Source of the DNA: Saprospiraceae bacterium | GTDB lineage: Bacteria > Bacteroidota > Bacteroidia > Chitinophagales > Saprospiraceae | Length of the DNA: 64,000 nucleotides | Reading direction: 5' to 3' | NCBI GenBank assembly: GCA_016718205.1 | Contig: JADKEB010000031.1 | Location: 248,001 to 312,000, forward strand | In this document: one piece after another, positions 1-9,562 of the stretch | Layout: each line of letters begins with the position of its first letter | Position numbering within the stretch: the first letter of the stretch is position 1 | The notes under the pieces: generated by a model | Seen by the model: only the letters and a program-made list of their open reading frames with translations | What the model was told of the DNA's origin: nothing | Database searches by the model: none | Made by a program: the position numbers and the translations under genes

Positions 1-1713
1 TTATAATTTATGTCTTACCTTTCCATCTGTGATGGTGTACAGAATTTTTGTTTTCAGAATGTCATCATCGGTACATTTCATAAGATCCTGGCTTAGTATG
101 ACAATATCAGCTACTTTACCAGGTCTCAAAGAGCCTTTAAATTTTTCTTCAAAAGCAGCAAATGCATTTCCCAATGTATAGGAATAGATAGCCTCTGCTC
201 TCGTCATACATTGTTCTGCAAAAAACACAAGACCTGAGTCTTCTCGCTTTCTGGTAACCGAAGCATAAAAACTTTTGATAGGGTCCACATCTTCTACAGG
301 AGCATCTGTCCCATTGGCTATCACAACGCCTTTATCCAGGAGAGATCTCCACGGATAAGCTCCATATTTAGCTCTTTCGGTTCCCAATCTTTTTACCACA
401 AACGGGGCATCAGAAGTACAGTGTATACCTTGCATAGAAGCAATGATGCCATTCTTTTTAAATCTTGGAATGTCATCAGGATTGAGATGCTGTGCATGTT
501 CGATCCTCCATCTCAGGTCTTTTTTATCCGGATGCTGCCCCATGAGCCCTTCGTAAATATCCAAAACGACGCGATTGGCCCGATCACCGATGGCATGTAC
601 ACAAAACTGCATATCAGCAGCCATAGCCATATCAGCTATTTTTTTAACATCATATATATCAGTGGTATTTTGACCCTTAAAACCTGGTTTATCGGCATAT
701 GAATCCAGCAACCAAGCCCCAAAGGCTCCTAAAGCACCGTCAACTTCTGATTTGATGGCATTGCAAGTATAAAAATTGTTGCCCACATTTACTCTTTTAT
801 AATTGGCCACTTTTCCGTCAAGTACTTTTACAGGGTGTCGCGCCATTGCCCACAACCTTACTTTCATTTTTCCATCTATAGCAAGTTTTTCATATTTATC
901 CAACTCTTCAAAACTGCTTCCTGCATCCTGAAACGAAGTGACTCCTTTTTTCAAGCATTCTTCTTCAGCTGTAAATACTGCCTGATACCATATAGAATCT
1001 AATTTTGCCTTGTCTAAAGAAGCCTGATATTCTCTGTATTTACTGCTTAAAATTCCCATCGCTCTTTCTTCAAATACTCCTATAGCTTCACCTTGATCAT
1101 TTCTGACGATTTCACCACCTACAGGATTAGGTGTTTCTCTATTAACACCAGCCAATTCCATCGCTTTTTGATTGGCATAGACAGAATGGCCTGAAGCATG
1201 GTACAATAAGACAGGATTGTCAGGCGACACTTCACTAAGGGTGTAATGATAAGGATAATTGTACATGTTTTGTTTGGGTATGCTATCCCATTTTTCCTGA
1301 TGCCATCCTCTGCCTATGATCCATTCACCCGGTTTACTTTCTTTAGCTTTTTTTCCTACTGCTGAAACGATTTCCTCCCAGCTTTTTGAAGTTAGAAAAT
1401 TGAGATTGATCAGAGAGTAGCCCAAACCGGAATAGTGACCATGCCCTTCGATAAAACCTGGCATAACAAAGTTGCCCCCTGCATCGATCGTTTCAGTATT
1501 TTTTCCTGTGTATGATGTCATTTCTCCTTCAGAGCCAATATGTACAATAAGTCCATCTTTGATGGCTATTGAGTTGGCATTGGTATAAGTGGAGTCCACA
1601 GCATAAATATTGGCATTTTTGATGATCATATCTGCTGCATCATCCTTGCAGCTCGCTAATAATATGAACACCAAACCAAAGATAAAATATTTCAAAATCA
1701 ATTTATTACACAT
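1..1713 (-). CDS. Amidohydrolase family 3 lipoprotein (YtcJ-like)
   Basis: Predicted metal-dependent amidohydrolase of the YtcJ/PF07969 type, about 570 residues. I chose the ATG at 1713 because it gives a lipoprotein signal ending in LLASC, with the Cys as lipidation site; an in-frame upstream Met at 1776 would bury this signal and overlap the preceding gene. Visible metal-site motifs in order are GHGH after the first strand, HAIGDRA, IEHAQH and GTDAP. It lies 38 bp downstream of the FadH-like gene on the same strand and is probably co-transcribed. The substrate cannot be read from sequence; family members act on N-substituted amides or formamides. Confidence 0.85.
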   Translation of the reverse strand: MCNKLILKYFIFGLVFILLASCKDDAADMIIKNANIYAVDSTYTNANSIAIKDGLIVHIGSEGEMTSYTGKNTETIDAGGNFVMPGFIEGHGHYSGLGYSLINLNFLTSKSWEEIVSAVGKKAKESKPGEWIIGRGWHQEKWDSIPKQNMYNYPYHYTLSEVSPDNPVLLYHASGHSVYANQKAMELAGVNRETPNPVGGEIVRNDQGEAIGVFEERAMGILSSKYREYQASLDKAKLDSIWYQAVFTAEEECLKKGVTSFQDAGSSFEELDKYEKLAIDGKMKVRLWAMARHPVKVLDGKVANYKRVNVGNNFYTCNAIKSEVDGALGAFGAWLLDSYADKPGFKGQNTTDIYDVKKIADMAMAADMQFCVHAIGDRANRVVLDIYEGLMGQHPDKKDLRWRIEHAQHLNPDDIPRFKKNGIIASMQGIHCTSDAPFVVKRLGTERAKYGAYPWRSLLDKGVVIANGTDAPVEDVDPIKSFYASVTRKREDSGLVFFAEQCMTRAEAIYSYTLGNAFAAFEEKFKGSLRPGKVADIVILSQDLMKCTDDDILKTKILYTITDGKVRHKL

Positions 1714-1751
1714 TATATATTTATTTAATTTGTGTTCAAAGTCACAGTTCA

Positions 1752-3767
1752 TTATATTTGCGAAGCCAGCGTACATGCCTGATGAATGGCTCTTTTGGCA
1801 TCCAGTTCAGCAGCTTCATCAGCCCCGCCTATGAGATGAGGCTTTAAGCCCTCAGCACTGAGTGCATCAAACAATCTACGGTCAGGCTCCTGTCCCGCAC
1901 AAACTACAACATGATCTACATTCAAAACTGATTGTTCGCCTTTGATATCGATATGCAGCCCTTGGTCATCCACTTTTATATAATTGACATCGGCCAACAT
2001 TTTCACCTTTTTATGGGCAAGATGTGCCTTATGAATCCATCCTGTGGTTTTGCCAAGAGTGGCACCATGTTTTCCTGTAGACCTTTTTAATAAAAATACT
2101 TCTCTCTGTGAAGGCTCCGGTTGCGGCACCTTCAATCCTCCGCCTTGCTGATACATGTCGTCCACTCCCCATTCTTGCAGGAAAGCACGTATTTCATTTT
2201 CATTTGGCTGGCTATGTGTCAAATACGTTGCAACGTCAAATCCTATTCCACCGGCACCAATGATGGCCACTCTATTGCCTGCAACAACATGTCCACGCAA
2301 CACATCTGCATAACTCACTACTTTCTTGTGGTCATGGCCCTGAATAGTGAGTTTCCTTGGGATGATACCATTAGCCAGAACTATTTCATCGTAATTCAAG
2401 GAAAGCAATTCCTGATGGTTTACCCGATGATTGATCCTGACATCAACCTGATGCTTTGACATCATTTTTTCAAAATATCTGACCGTCTCTTTGTATTCTT
2501 CCTTGCCTGGTACTTCTTTTGCAAGCTGAAACTGTCCGCCCAGTGTCCCGGAAGCTTCATAAAGTGTCACCCGATGCCCTCTCAAAGCAGCAATATGCGC
2601 AAAGGCAAGGCCTGCAGGTCCACCACCTACAACAGCAATATTTTTTATCTCAGCGGCAGGGACATAATTTATTTCAGTTTCATGACACGCTCTTGGATTG
2701 ACGAGACAAGAAGATATTTTCAATTGGAATGTATGGTCTAAACATGCCTGATTACATGCAATACAGGTATTGACCTCATCTGAGCGACCTTCCATGGCTT
2801 TCAACACTAAATCTGCATCTGCCAGCATTGGTCTGGCCATAGATACCATATCAGCACATCCTTCAGAGAGGACTTCTTCAGCGGTCTCAGGAGAGTTGAT
2901 TCTGTTGACAGCTATCAAAGGAATATTGACTTCAGATTTTAGTTTTTTTGTGACCCATGCAAATGCTTTTCTTGGGACCAGAGTTGCTATCGTAGGTACT
3001 CTGGCCTCATGCCACCCGATTCCGGTATTTATGAGTGAAGCACCTGCTTTTTCGATTTCTTTGGCAAGTATGACCACTTCCGGCCATGTACTACCGTCCT
3101 CCACCAAATCCAACATGGAGAGTCTGTAAATGATGATAAAATGTTCACCAACTGCTTCTCTGGTTTTTTTAACAATTTTTATGGGAAATTTGATCCTGTT
3201 TTGATAATCTCCTCCCCATTGGTCTTCACGGTGATTGGTTCTCCTGGCTATAAACTGGTTGATAAGATATCCTTCTGAACCCATGATTTCTACACCATCA
3301 TATCCAGCCTTCTGAGCTAAAAGGGCACATTGCACATAGTCATCGATGGTTCTCTCAATATCTTCTTCAGACATTTCCCGGGGTTTAAAAAAGTTGATAG
3401 GTGCTTGTATCGGTGATGGTGCTACAATGCCGGGATGATACCCGTACCGCCCTGTGTGAAGGATCTGCATACATATTTTTCCATCTTCATGGTGTACGGC
3501 ATCAGTAATGACTTTGTGCCTTGCTATTTCTTCATTGGTGGTTAATTTTGCGGCATGTGCTGCAACACAACCCTCAGCATTGGGAGCAATACCTCCTGTC
3601 ACAATAATGCCGACCTGACCTTTGGCTCTTTCAGCAAAATAAACAGCAGCTCTTTCAAATCCTCCGGGGATCTCTTCTAGATTGGTGTGCATAGAGCCCA
3701 TCAGAACCCTGTTTTTTATGGTCGTCCATCCAAGATCAAGTGGCGCAAGTAAGTTTGGATATGTCAT
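1752..3767 (-). CDS. fadH: NADPH-dependent 2,4-dienoyl-CoA reductase (FadH-like)
   Basis: Old-yellow-enzyme TIM barrel followed by FAD- and NAD(P)-binding domains, 671 residues, the usual length of bacterial FadH. The barrel holds the FMN site. A cysteine cluster CIACNQAC, then 11 residues, then Cys matches the C-x2-C-x3-C-x11-C 4Fe-4S site of this family. GGGPAGLAFA is the FAD-binding Rossmann motif and GAGGIGFD a second dinucleotide motif. Known members reduce 2,4-dienoyl-CoA during unsaturated fatty acid beta-oxidation; related enoate reductases share the architecture, so the substrate is inferred. It starts 12 bp after the HupE-like gene, so the two probably share a transcript. Confidence 0.88.
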   Translation of the reverse strand: MTYPNLLAPLDLGWTTIKNRVLMGSMHTNLEEIPGGFERAAVYFAERAKGQVGIIVTGGIAPNAEGCVAAHAAKLTTNEEIARHKVITDAVHHEDGKICMQILHTGRYGYHPGIVAPSPIQAPINFFKPREMSEEDIERTIDDYVQCALLAQKAGYDGVEIMGSEGYLINQFIARRTNHREDQWGGDYQNRIKFPIKIVKKTREAVGEHFIIIYRLSMLDLVEDGSTWPEVVILAKEIEKAGASLINTGIGWHEARVPTIATLVPRKAFAWVTKKLKSEVNIPLIAVNRINSPETAEEVLSEGCADMVSMARPMLADADLVLKAMEGRSDEVNTCIACNQACLDHTFQLKISSCLVNPRACHETEINYVPAAEIKNIAVVGGGPAGLAFAHIAALRGHRVTLYEASGTLGGQFQLAKEVPGKEEYKETVRYFEKMMSKHQVDVRINHRVNHQELLSLNYDEIVLANGIIPRKLTIQGHDHKKVVSYADVLRGHVVAGNRVAIIGAGGIGFDVATYLTHSQPNENEIRAFLQEWGVDDMYQQGGGLKVPQPEPSQREVFLLKRSTGKHGATLGKTTGWIHKAHLAHKKVKMLADVNYIKVDDQGLHIDIKGEQSVLNVDHVVVCAGQEPDRRLFDALSAEGLKPHLIGGADEAAELDAKRAIHQACTLASQI

Positions 3768-3779
3768 ATCGTTGTTTAA

Positions 3780-4355
3780 TTATATTTTTTGCAAAAGTAA
3801 ATGAGAAGCTACGAACATAGATAGTAAAGATATAGAAAGTGTCCAATAAGGTTTTTTAAGCTTTATGATATTCAGTAGGATATACCCAATCATCAATATC
3901 AAGGCCACAATTATTAGCTGTCCGACTTCAACCCCTATATTAAAAGCAAAAAGTGGCCGGATGATTTCTTCGGTCCGCCCCATTATTGCTTTAAAAAAAG
4001 TGGAAAAACCCAATCCATGAATCAAGCCAAATCCCGCAGCCAAGAGGTAATTTATGTGAAAGTTACCGATCACATATTTTGGTGTTAAAGTCATTATTAT
4101 GTTATATAAACCAGTTAGAATAATTGTGACAGGTATTAAAATTTCTACCACATCTGATGAGAAACTTACTACTTCGAATGCTGCTAAACCAAGCGTAAGA
4201 CTATGTCCAAGTGTAAAGGCAGTAACCAGAATGACAAGTTTTTTCCATTCTTCAGGACTGTAAAGAGAACAAAGTACCGTCACAAAGAGGATGTGGTCAT
4301 ACCCATTTGGATCCAGAATGTGATCCATTCCTAATTTTAGGTATTCAGTAAACAT
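3780..4355 (-). CDS. HupE/UreJ-type membrane protein
   Basis: Small polytopic inner-membrane protein of 191 residues with about five or six hydrophobic segments. The N-terminus has the conserved DHILDPNGYDHILF pattern and a later TLGHSLTL segment, both typical of the HupE/UreJ_2 family, whose histidines are suspected nickel or cobalt ligands. No hydrogenase or urease gene is nearby, so a metal-transport role is only inferred from the family. It is the first gene of a three-gene minus-strand set and diverges from the aconitase gene across a 236 bp intergenic region. Confidence 0.75.
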   Translation of the reverse strand: MFTEYLKLGMDHILDPNGYDHILFVTVLCSLYSPEEWKKLVILVTAFTLGHSLTLGLAAFEVVSFSSDVVEILIPVTIILTGLYNIIMTLTPKYVIGNFHINYLLAAGFGLIHGLGFSTFFKAIMGRTEEIIRPLFAFNIGVEVGQLIIVALILMIGYILLNIIKLKKPYWTLSISLLSMFVASHLLLQKI

Positions 4356-4532
4356 TTTGGCTTTACAATTTTAATGCAAATTAAAGTAACTATCTCAAGA
4401 TCACCACTACTTTTACAACATTTATTTCAAATTACTATCAGACTACCTGACATTTAACCAATCGAAACTACAACTTCATTTCTACGCTCTGTCTTATTGC
4501 AAATAGATTTTTATTTTCTTATTTTGTTGGAT

Positions 4533-4567
4533 TTTGTTATTAAACATTATTTTAATCTTTAAATTTG
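4533..4567 (+). promoter_or_regulatory. Possible promoter of the aconitase gene
   Basis: TAAATTTG at 4560-4567 fits the Bacteroidota -7 motif TAnnTTTG, 24 bp before the ATG at 4592. A TTTG at 4533-4536 could be the -33 element, but the 23 bp spacing is longer than the usual 19-21. Confidence 0.4.
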
Positions 4568-4591
4568 CCTTCCAAATCAAATATATGAGTT

Positions 4592-6862
4592 ATGGCTTTT
4601 GATATAGAAATGATTAGAGCAACATACGATGCTTTTGGTAGCAAAGTTGAAGCAGCCAGAAAGGCATTGGGAAGACCACTTACGTTATCTGAAAAGATAT
4701 TATATGCTCATTTACATCCTGATTCGCCGCTTCAGGATTACAAAAGGGGAAAAGATTATGTATTCTTTTCGCCTGACAGAGTAGCTATGCAGGATGCTAC
4801 CGCTCAGATGGCTCTTCTTCAGTTTATGACTGCCGGCAGAACCAAAGTGGCTGTACCCAGCACAGTGCACTGTGACCACCTTATCCAGGCGAAAGTGGGT
4901 GCTGAAGAAGATCTCGCCATTGCCAATGAGATCAATAAGGAAGTTACTGATTTTTTAAGTTCAGTTTCAGATAAATACGGAATAGGATTCTGGAAACCAG
5001 GAGCCGGCATCATACATCAGGTAGTCCTGGAAAACTATGCTTTTCCGGGTGGAATGATGATTGGTACAGATTCACATACAGTTAATGCAGGTGGTCTAGG
5101 TATGGTAGCTATAGGTGTAGGAGGGGCGGATGCCGTAGATGTGATGGCTGGGATGGCGTGGGAACTTAAAATGCCAAAACTCATCGGAGTAAAACTTACC
5201 GGTAAACTGTCAGGATGGTCGTCACCAAAAGATGTAATACTCAAAGTAGCTGGAATTCTGACTGTAAAAGGTGGTACCGGTGCGATAGTAGAGTATTTCG
5301 GAGAAGGTGCAATCTCTATGTCATGCACAGGAAAAGGTACTATATGCAATATGGGTGCCGAGATAGGAGCTACCACTTCCACATTTGGTTATGATGCATC
5401 CATGTCCAGATATCTGAGATCTACTGACAGAGCCGACGTAGCAGAAATGGCCGACAGCATTGCAGCACATCTCACAGCTGACCCTGAATGTTACGAGTCT
5501 CCGGAAAAATACTTTGACCAAATCATAGAAATCAATCTGAACGAACTTGAGCCACTGCTAAATGGTCCTTTTACTCCCGACTTGGCCACGCCTGTATCAA
5601 AAATGAAAGAAGTGGCTGTAGCAAATGACTGGCCTTTGGAGTTGGAGTATGGCCTTATCGGCTCATGTACTAACTCCTCATATGAAGATATATCAAGGGC
5701 AGCATCTGTTGCCAAACAAGCCATAGACAAAGGTATCAAACCTAAAGCACAGTTGACTGTAACGCCGGGATCTGAATTGGTGAGATATACTATAGAAAGG
5801 GATGGACTCATTGACATCCTCAATGGTATTGACGCGTTGGTCTTTGCCAATGCCTGCGGTCCATGTATAGGTCAGTGGGCGAGATTTAAAGATCCAAAAA
5901 ATGCACCAAAAAACAGCATTGTCCATTCATTCAATAGAAACTTTGCTAAAAGAGCTGACGGTAGCCCCAACACGCATGCATTCGTAGCATCACCTGAACT
6001 GGTTACCGCATTGGCTATCGCAGGAAGGTTGGATTTCAACCCTCTTACAGATACACTCATCAATGATAAGGGCGAAGCAGTGATGCTGGATGCGCCGACA
6101 GGTGATGAACTGCCTTCAAAAGGATTTGCTGTAGAAGATGCAGGGTTTATAGCACCTGCAGCAGATGGCAGTAGGGTAGAGGTGAAAGTCGCTCCCACAT
6201 CCGACCGACTTCAGCTTTTGGAACCATTTAATCCTATAACTGCCGACCAACTGACAGGTATGCGCATACTCATCAAGGCAAAAGGCAAATGTACAACAGA
6301 CCATATTTCGATGGCAGGTCCATGGTTGACCTATCGTGGACATTTGGCCAACATATCTAACAATACACTGATCGGTGCAGTTAATTCATTCAATGATGAA
6401 ACCAACAAAGTCATCAATTATGTGAACGGAGATTATATGCCTGTTCCTGATGCGGCAAGAACTTATCAGTCTGCTGGTATCGGCACCATCGTTTTTGGTG
6501 AAGAAAATTACGGTGAAGGATCATCAAGAGAACATGCCGCTATGCAGCCAAGGTTCCTTGGAGTGAAGGCAGTAATGGTGAAGTCTTTTGCAAGAATCCA
6601 TGAAACCAACCTAAAAAAGCAAGGTATGCTGGCCCTAACATTTGCCAATCCAGCAGATTATGACAAAATCAGACAGGATGATGAAGTGTTTATCCTGGGA
6701 TTCAATGAAATGGCACCTGGTAAAAACCTTCTAATTCAATTGCATCATGCAGATGGTACTGATGAATATATTGAAGCAGCACACACTTACAATCAGGCAC
6801 AGATAGATTGGGTAAAATGGGGTTCAGCACTCAATCAAATCAGGGCTGAACTGAATAAATGA
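4592..6862 (+). CDS. acn: Aconitate hydratase (mitochondrial-type)
   Basis: TCA-cycle enzyme converting citrate to isocitrate through cis-aconitate, 756 residues, the length of mitochondrial-type aconitases. The three cluster ligands are visible as the Cys of GSCTNSS and the two Cys of ACGPCIG. Other signatures are the early VPSTVHCDHLIQ block, the GTDSHT block and the C-terminal swivel domain with GEGSSREHAA. It is transcribed alone, diverging from the HupE-like gene, and a TAnnTTTG-type promoter precedes it. No truncation or unusual feature was seen. Confidence 0.96.
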   Translation: MAFDIEMIRATYDAFGSKVEAARKALGRPLTLSEKILYAHLHPDSPLQDYKRGKDYVFFSPDRVAMQDATAQMALLQFMTAGRTKVAVPSTVHCDHLIQAKVGAEEDLAIANEINKEVTDFLSSVSDKYGIGFWKPGAGIIHQVVLENYAFPGGMMIGTDSHTVNAGGLGMVAIGVGGADAVDVMAGMAWELKMPKLIGVKLTGKLSGWSSPKDVILKVAGILTVKGGTGAIVEYFGEGAISMSCTGKGTICNMGAEIGATTSTFGYDASMSRYLRSTDRADVAEMADSIAAHLTADPECYESPEKYFDQIIEINLNELEPLLNGPFTPDLATPVSKMKEVAVANDWPLELEYGLIGSCTNSSYEDISRAASVAKQAIDKGIKPKAQLTVTPGSELVRYTIERDGLIDILNGIDALVFANACGPCIGQWARFKDPKNAPKNSIVHSFNRNFAKRADGSPNTHAFVASPELVTALAIAGRLDFNPLTDTLINDKGEAVMLDAPTGDELPSKGFAVEDAGFIAPAADGSRVEVKVAPTSDRLQLLEPFNPITADQLTGMRILIKAKGKCTTDHISMAGPWLTYRGHLANISNNTLIGAVNSFNDETNKVINYVNGDYMPVPDAARTYQSAGIGTIVFGEENYGEGSSREHAAMQPRFLGVKAVMVKSFARIHETNLKKQGMLALTFANPADYDKIRQDDEVFILGFNEMAPGKNLLIQLHHADGTDEYIEAAHTYNQAQIDWVKWGSALNQIRAELNK

Positions 6863-7274
6863 TCATTTTACCGCATATCAAAATTCCAATTAAATTTAAA
6901 GTTTCCTGCAAATCTCATTATGGGTTTCAGGAAACTTTTATTAAATGTACTCAGATGATATTAAGAAATTTCGATGGCTTACTAAACTGCGATAAAATAT
7001 TTATATCATTTATTTTTGAAACTTAAGAAAACTAACTTGGTGATAAAAGGAATGGTTGTAACCAGCACAATGAAAAGAACAATATAACCAAGATGTTTCC
7101 CAATATCATAATTATATCTCAATAATAAGTAATCATTTAGATAGTGACCTGCTAAAATAAACGATATTGACCAGGCAAAACTACCTGAAATATTGTAAAA
7201 GAAAATTAGAAAGTTAGTTCAGATTGGGGCAAATGAGTATTGGCAACGTGTTTTGTACTGAATTTTTGAATATA
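6863..7274. other. Intergenic region with a DedA remnant
   Basis: Stretch of 412 bp between the convergent aconitase and DedA genes. The first 140 bp show only an imperfect hairpin made of TTTCCTGCA and its complement near 6901-6940, which may end the aconitase transcript. The rest holds the decayed DedA-like fragment described separately. Confidence 0.6.
7006..7218 (-). pseudogene. C-terminal remnant of a second DedA-family gene
   Basis: On the minus strand, frame translation from 7218 to a TGA at 7006-7008 gives about 70 hydrophobic residues. They include FFYNISGSFAWSISFILAGH, which lines up with FRFNIIGGFVWVVGLTLTGY in the intact DedA protein next door, followed by a final membrane helix and a Lys-rich tail. 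An in-frame stop lies just upstream (7219-7221) and no DedA catalytic-region motifs are present. I read this as the tail of a tandem paralogue whose 5' part was deleted. It is too diverged from its neighbour to be a recent duplication. Confidence 0.6.
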
Positions 7275-7964
7275 TTATTGATTAGAATTTTTAACACTGA
7301 AAAATTGGTGTCTGAAAGCTTCAATAATTATTGGTAATACAGAGATGCCAATAATTGAGAATATAACTGTTTCAAAATTCTCCTTGACTATAGGAATATT
7401 TCCAAAAAAATACCCTGTAAGTGTCAAACCTACCACCCACACAAAACCTCCAATGATATTGAATCTGAAAAATTGGCTGTACTGCATCTTACCAATCCCG
7501 GCAACAAATGGTGCAAAAGTTCTGACTATTGGGACAAACCTGGCTAGAATGATCGTTTTCGGCCCATGTTTGGCATAAAAATGCTGCGTTTGTTCGATAT
7601 ATTTTTCTTTTACGGGACGATAACCTTTTATTTCCCATTGCAGCATTTTTAAGCCTATGTTTTTGCCAAGCCAATAATTGAGACCATCCCCAATAATCGC
7701 TGCAATAAATAAGGAAGACAAAACAAGCCAGATATTTAATTGAGCTGTCTCTCCGGCATCATTTACCACGCCTGCACAAAAAGCACCCGCAGCAAATAAA
7801 AGTGAGTCTCCCGGTAAAAATGGCATTACTACTAATCCGGTTTCCACAAATATGATCAAAAACAAAATAATATATACCCAAACACCATAATCACCTATCA
7901 TTATAAATAAGTGGCTGTCTATATGCATTATGAAGTCAAATAACCCCTTTACTATTTCTATCAT
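7275..7964 (-). CDS. DedA-family inner-membrane protein
   Basis: 229-residue polytopic membrane protein of the DedA/SNARE-associated family (undecaprenyl-phosphate or phospholipid recycling is the emerging role of the family). It shows the acidic motif FVETGLVVMPFLPGDSLLF near residues 40-60 and the arginine motif ARFVPIVRTFAPFVAG near 140-155, both needed for function in known members. Length and topology are normal. A truncated paralogue lies immediately downstream on the same strand. The lipid handled cannot be inferred from sequence. Confidence 0.88.
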   Translation of the reverse strand: MIEIVKGLFDFIMHIDSHLFIMIGDYGVWVYIILFLIIFVETGLVVMPFLPGDSLLFAAGAFCAGVVNDAGETAQLNIWLVLSSLFIAAIIGDGLNYWLGKNIGLKMLQWEIKGYRPVKEKYIEQTQHFYAKHGPKTIILARFVPIVRTFAPFVAGIGKMQYSQFFRFNIIGGFVWVVGLTLTGYFFGNIPIVKENFETVIFSIIGISVLPIIIEAFRHQFFSVKNSNQ

Positions 7965-8198
7965 TTTTTTGTTTTAATTTACATCAAAATTTAATTTTTT
8001 CAAATAATTGAGCTTTTAACTTATCATGTCTTGTAACAAGGATACAAAATATTTAAAATCAGGTTGGCAAAATTACTATTACTAATCTGACAAACAAATT
8101 TATTTTGGCAAATATATAGAATAAAAATATAACTTAAAACCATACTGTAATATTTGAAACCATCCAAAACATGTTTGAAACCTGGTCTGAATTTGATG

Positions 8199-9257
8199 TT
8201 AAAAAAAAATATCACTGGAGGACCTAAAATTTCTTCCTTCCATTCTGAATAAAGCATTTGATTTTATGCAGTAGTTAATAGCAATGCTTTGACTAAAAAC
8301 GTCAAATTTGTGAGCCCCTTCATTTATTGGAGAAACGACTATATAATCAGGATCATTAAAATATTCTAGTCTGCCTGAAATTGACCACTTATCATTAAAT
8401 CTATGCCTAAAAATGGCATTGGCCTGCCACCAATAGTGGCTATTTTTCAAGTTCCCTTTGACTTGTTCCTGCTTTCCAAGGTAAATGCATGAAGTCATAG
8501 ACCACTTCCCATCAAGGTTATACAACCAAAAAATGTCTGAAAAATACCTCATCCTATTTTGTGGTGCTGTGGCTGACCTCTCGTCACCAATATAAGTATT
8601 CCAGTTAATAGTATGCTTAGCATTAGGTTTGAATTCCAGTTGGGTACCTACAGACTTCTTTTCATTGTTGTCTTTAATTTGCTGCCAACCATTTATCAGA
8701 TAAGTGTATAGTGTTATTTTTTTAGACAACGGAAATGTCAACTTTATCCCTGACAAATAATAAGGTACATTTTCAGGTGCCATACTACGGGTGTACATTA
8801 AGTGATCCCGGCTGATAGCAGTTTCATTTGTGTATGGAGAACTCAAGACACCTCCATCAATCCAAATCTGTCTTTTTTGAGATAGGCAAAAGCCGCCTGT
8901 TGCTTCCAGCAAGTGCTTTAACGTAGCCGGCTCACTCATATAATTAGCATTCATGTAAGTCCCAAAACCTGGCAAAAATTTAAACCTGACATCTTTGTTT
9001 TTGTAGCTTAATTCAACATAAGCCAAATTTATAGTAAATTCATTGGATTTATTATTGCTTACAAAATAAGGTATTGTCTCCTCGCTGCTATTGGATCTTG
9101 TACCATAATAAAAATCAACATAAGATGATATTTTCAGATTTGGAGAAGAGTTTATATTGGTCGAGTCAACTTGAATATGCAGTATATCTTGTCCATTTAT
9201 TGATGGCGAAATCAATAAAAAAAACAAAATAATCTTTAAATTTTTTATTCTTTTCAT
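8199..9257 (-). CDS. Outer-membrane beta-barrel porin (BBP2/OmpL-like)
   Basis: 352 residues with an N-terminal signal peptide (MKRIKNLKIILFFLLIS..., likely cut after SINGQ). The body alternates short amphipathic strands, rich in Tyr, Trp and Asn, with polar turns. Features such as the early SYVDFYYG strand, the GFGTYMNANY segment and a C-terminal strand ending in an aromatic residue (DIFF) fit the putative beta-barrel porin-2 family. It would form a 14-16 strand outer-membrane channel of unknown specificity. It is a single gene, with AT-rich DNA on both sides. Confidence 0.72.
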   Translation of the reverse strand: MKRIKNLKIILFFLLISPSINGQDILHIQVDSTNINSSPNLKISSYVDFYYGTRSNSSEETIPYFVSNNKSNEFTINLAYVELSYKNKDVRFKFLPGFGTYMNANYMSEPATLKHLLEATGGFCLSQKRQIWIDGGVLSSPYTNETAISRDHLMYTRSMAPENVPYYLSGIKLTFPLSKKITLYTYLINGWQQIKDNNEKKSVGTQLEFKPNAKHTINWNTYIGDERSATAPQNRMRYFSDIFWLYNLDGKWSMTSCIYLGKQEQVKGNLKNSHYWWQANAIFRHRFNDKWSISGRLEYFNDPDYIVVSPINEGAHKFDVFSQSIAINYCIKSNALFRMEGRNFRSSSDIFF

Positions 9258-9562
9258 AAAAAACTTATAATGTGTCTAATGAAGCTGTTTTTAATATAAA
9301 TATTATTTAAAATTTACTCAAACTTTATCCAATCTGGACTAATGTTGTGCTGTTTAATTAATTTAGTCACAAAAATAAATAAAAAACAAAGCTTCCTTAT
9401 TTATATTTAGCTTGAGTTTATTGGATGATGAAAAAAAAGAAACAAAAATGTCTCTATAAAAAAACATTGTTTGCCAATATTTAATTATCTGTTAAAACCA
9501 TTCTGAAATGCGTTAAAAGCTGTATCTTTACCGTCATTGTAGTGATATATACATCTTAAGTT
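9258..9562. other. Intergenic region, divergent promoters
   Basis: About 305 bp of AT-rich DNA between the divergent porin and TamB genes. TATCTTTA at 9523-9530 resembles the -7 element and would place a start site about 25 bp before the TTG start of tamB. No other structure was recognised. Confidence 0.45.

Noticed and set aside
8024..8257. 77-codon minus-strand frame overlapping the porin C-terminus
   Set aside because: Overlaps the porin in another frame; the product is low-complexity and has no motif.
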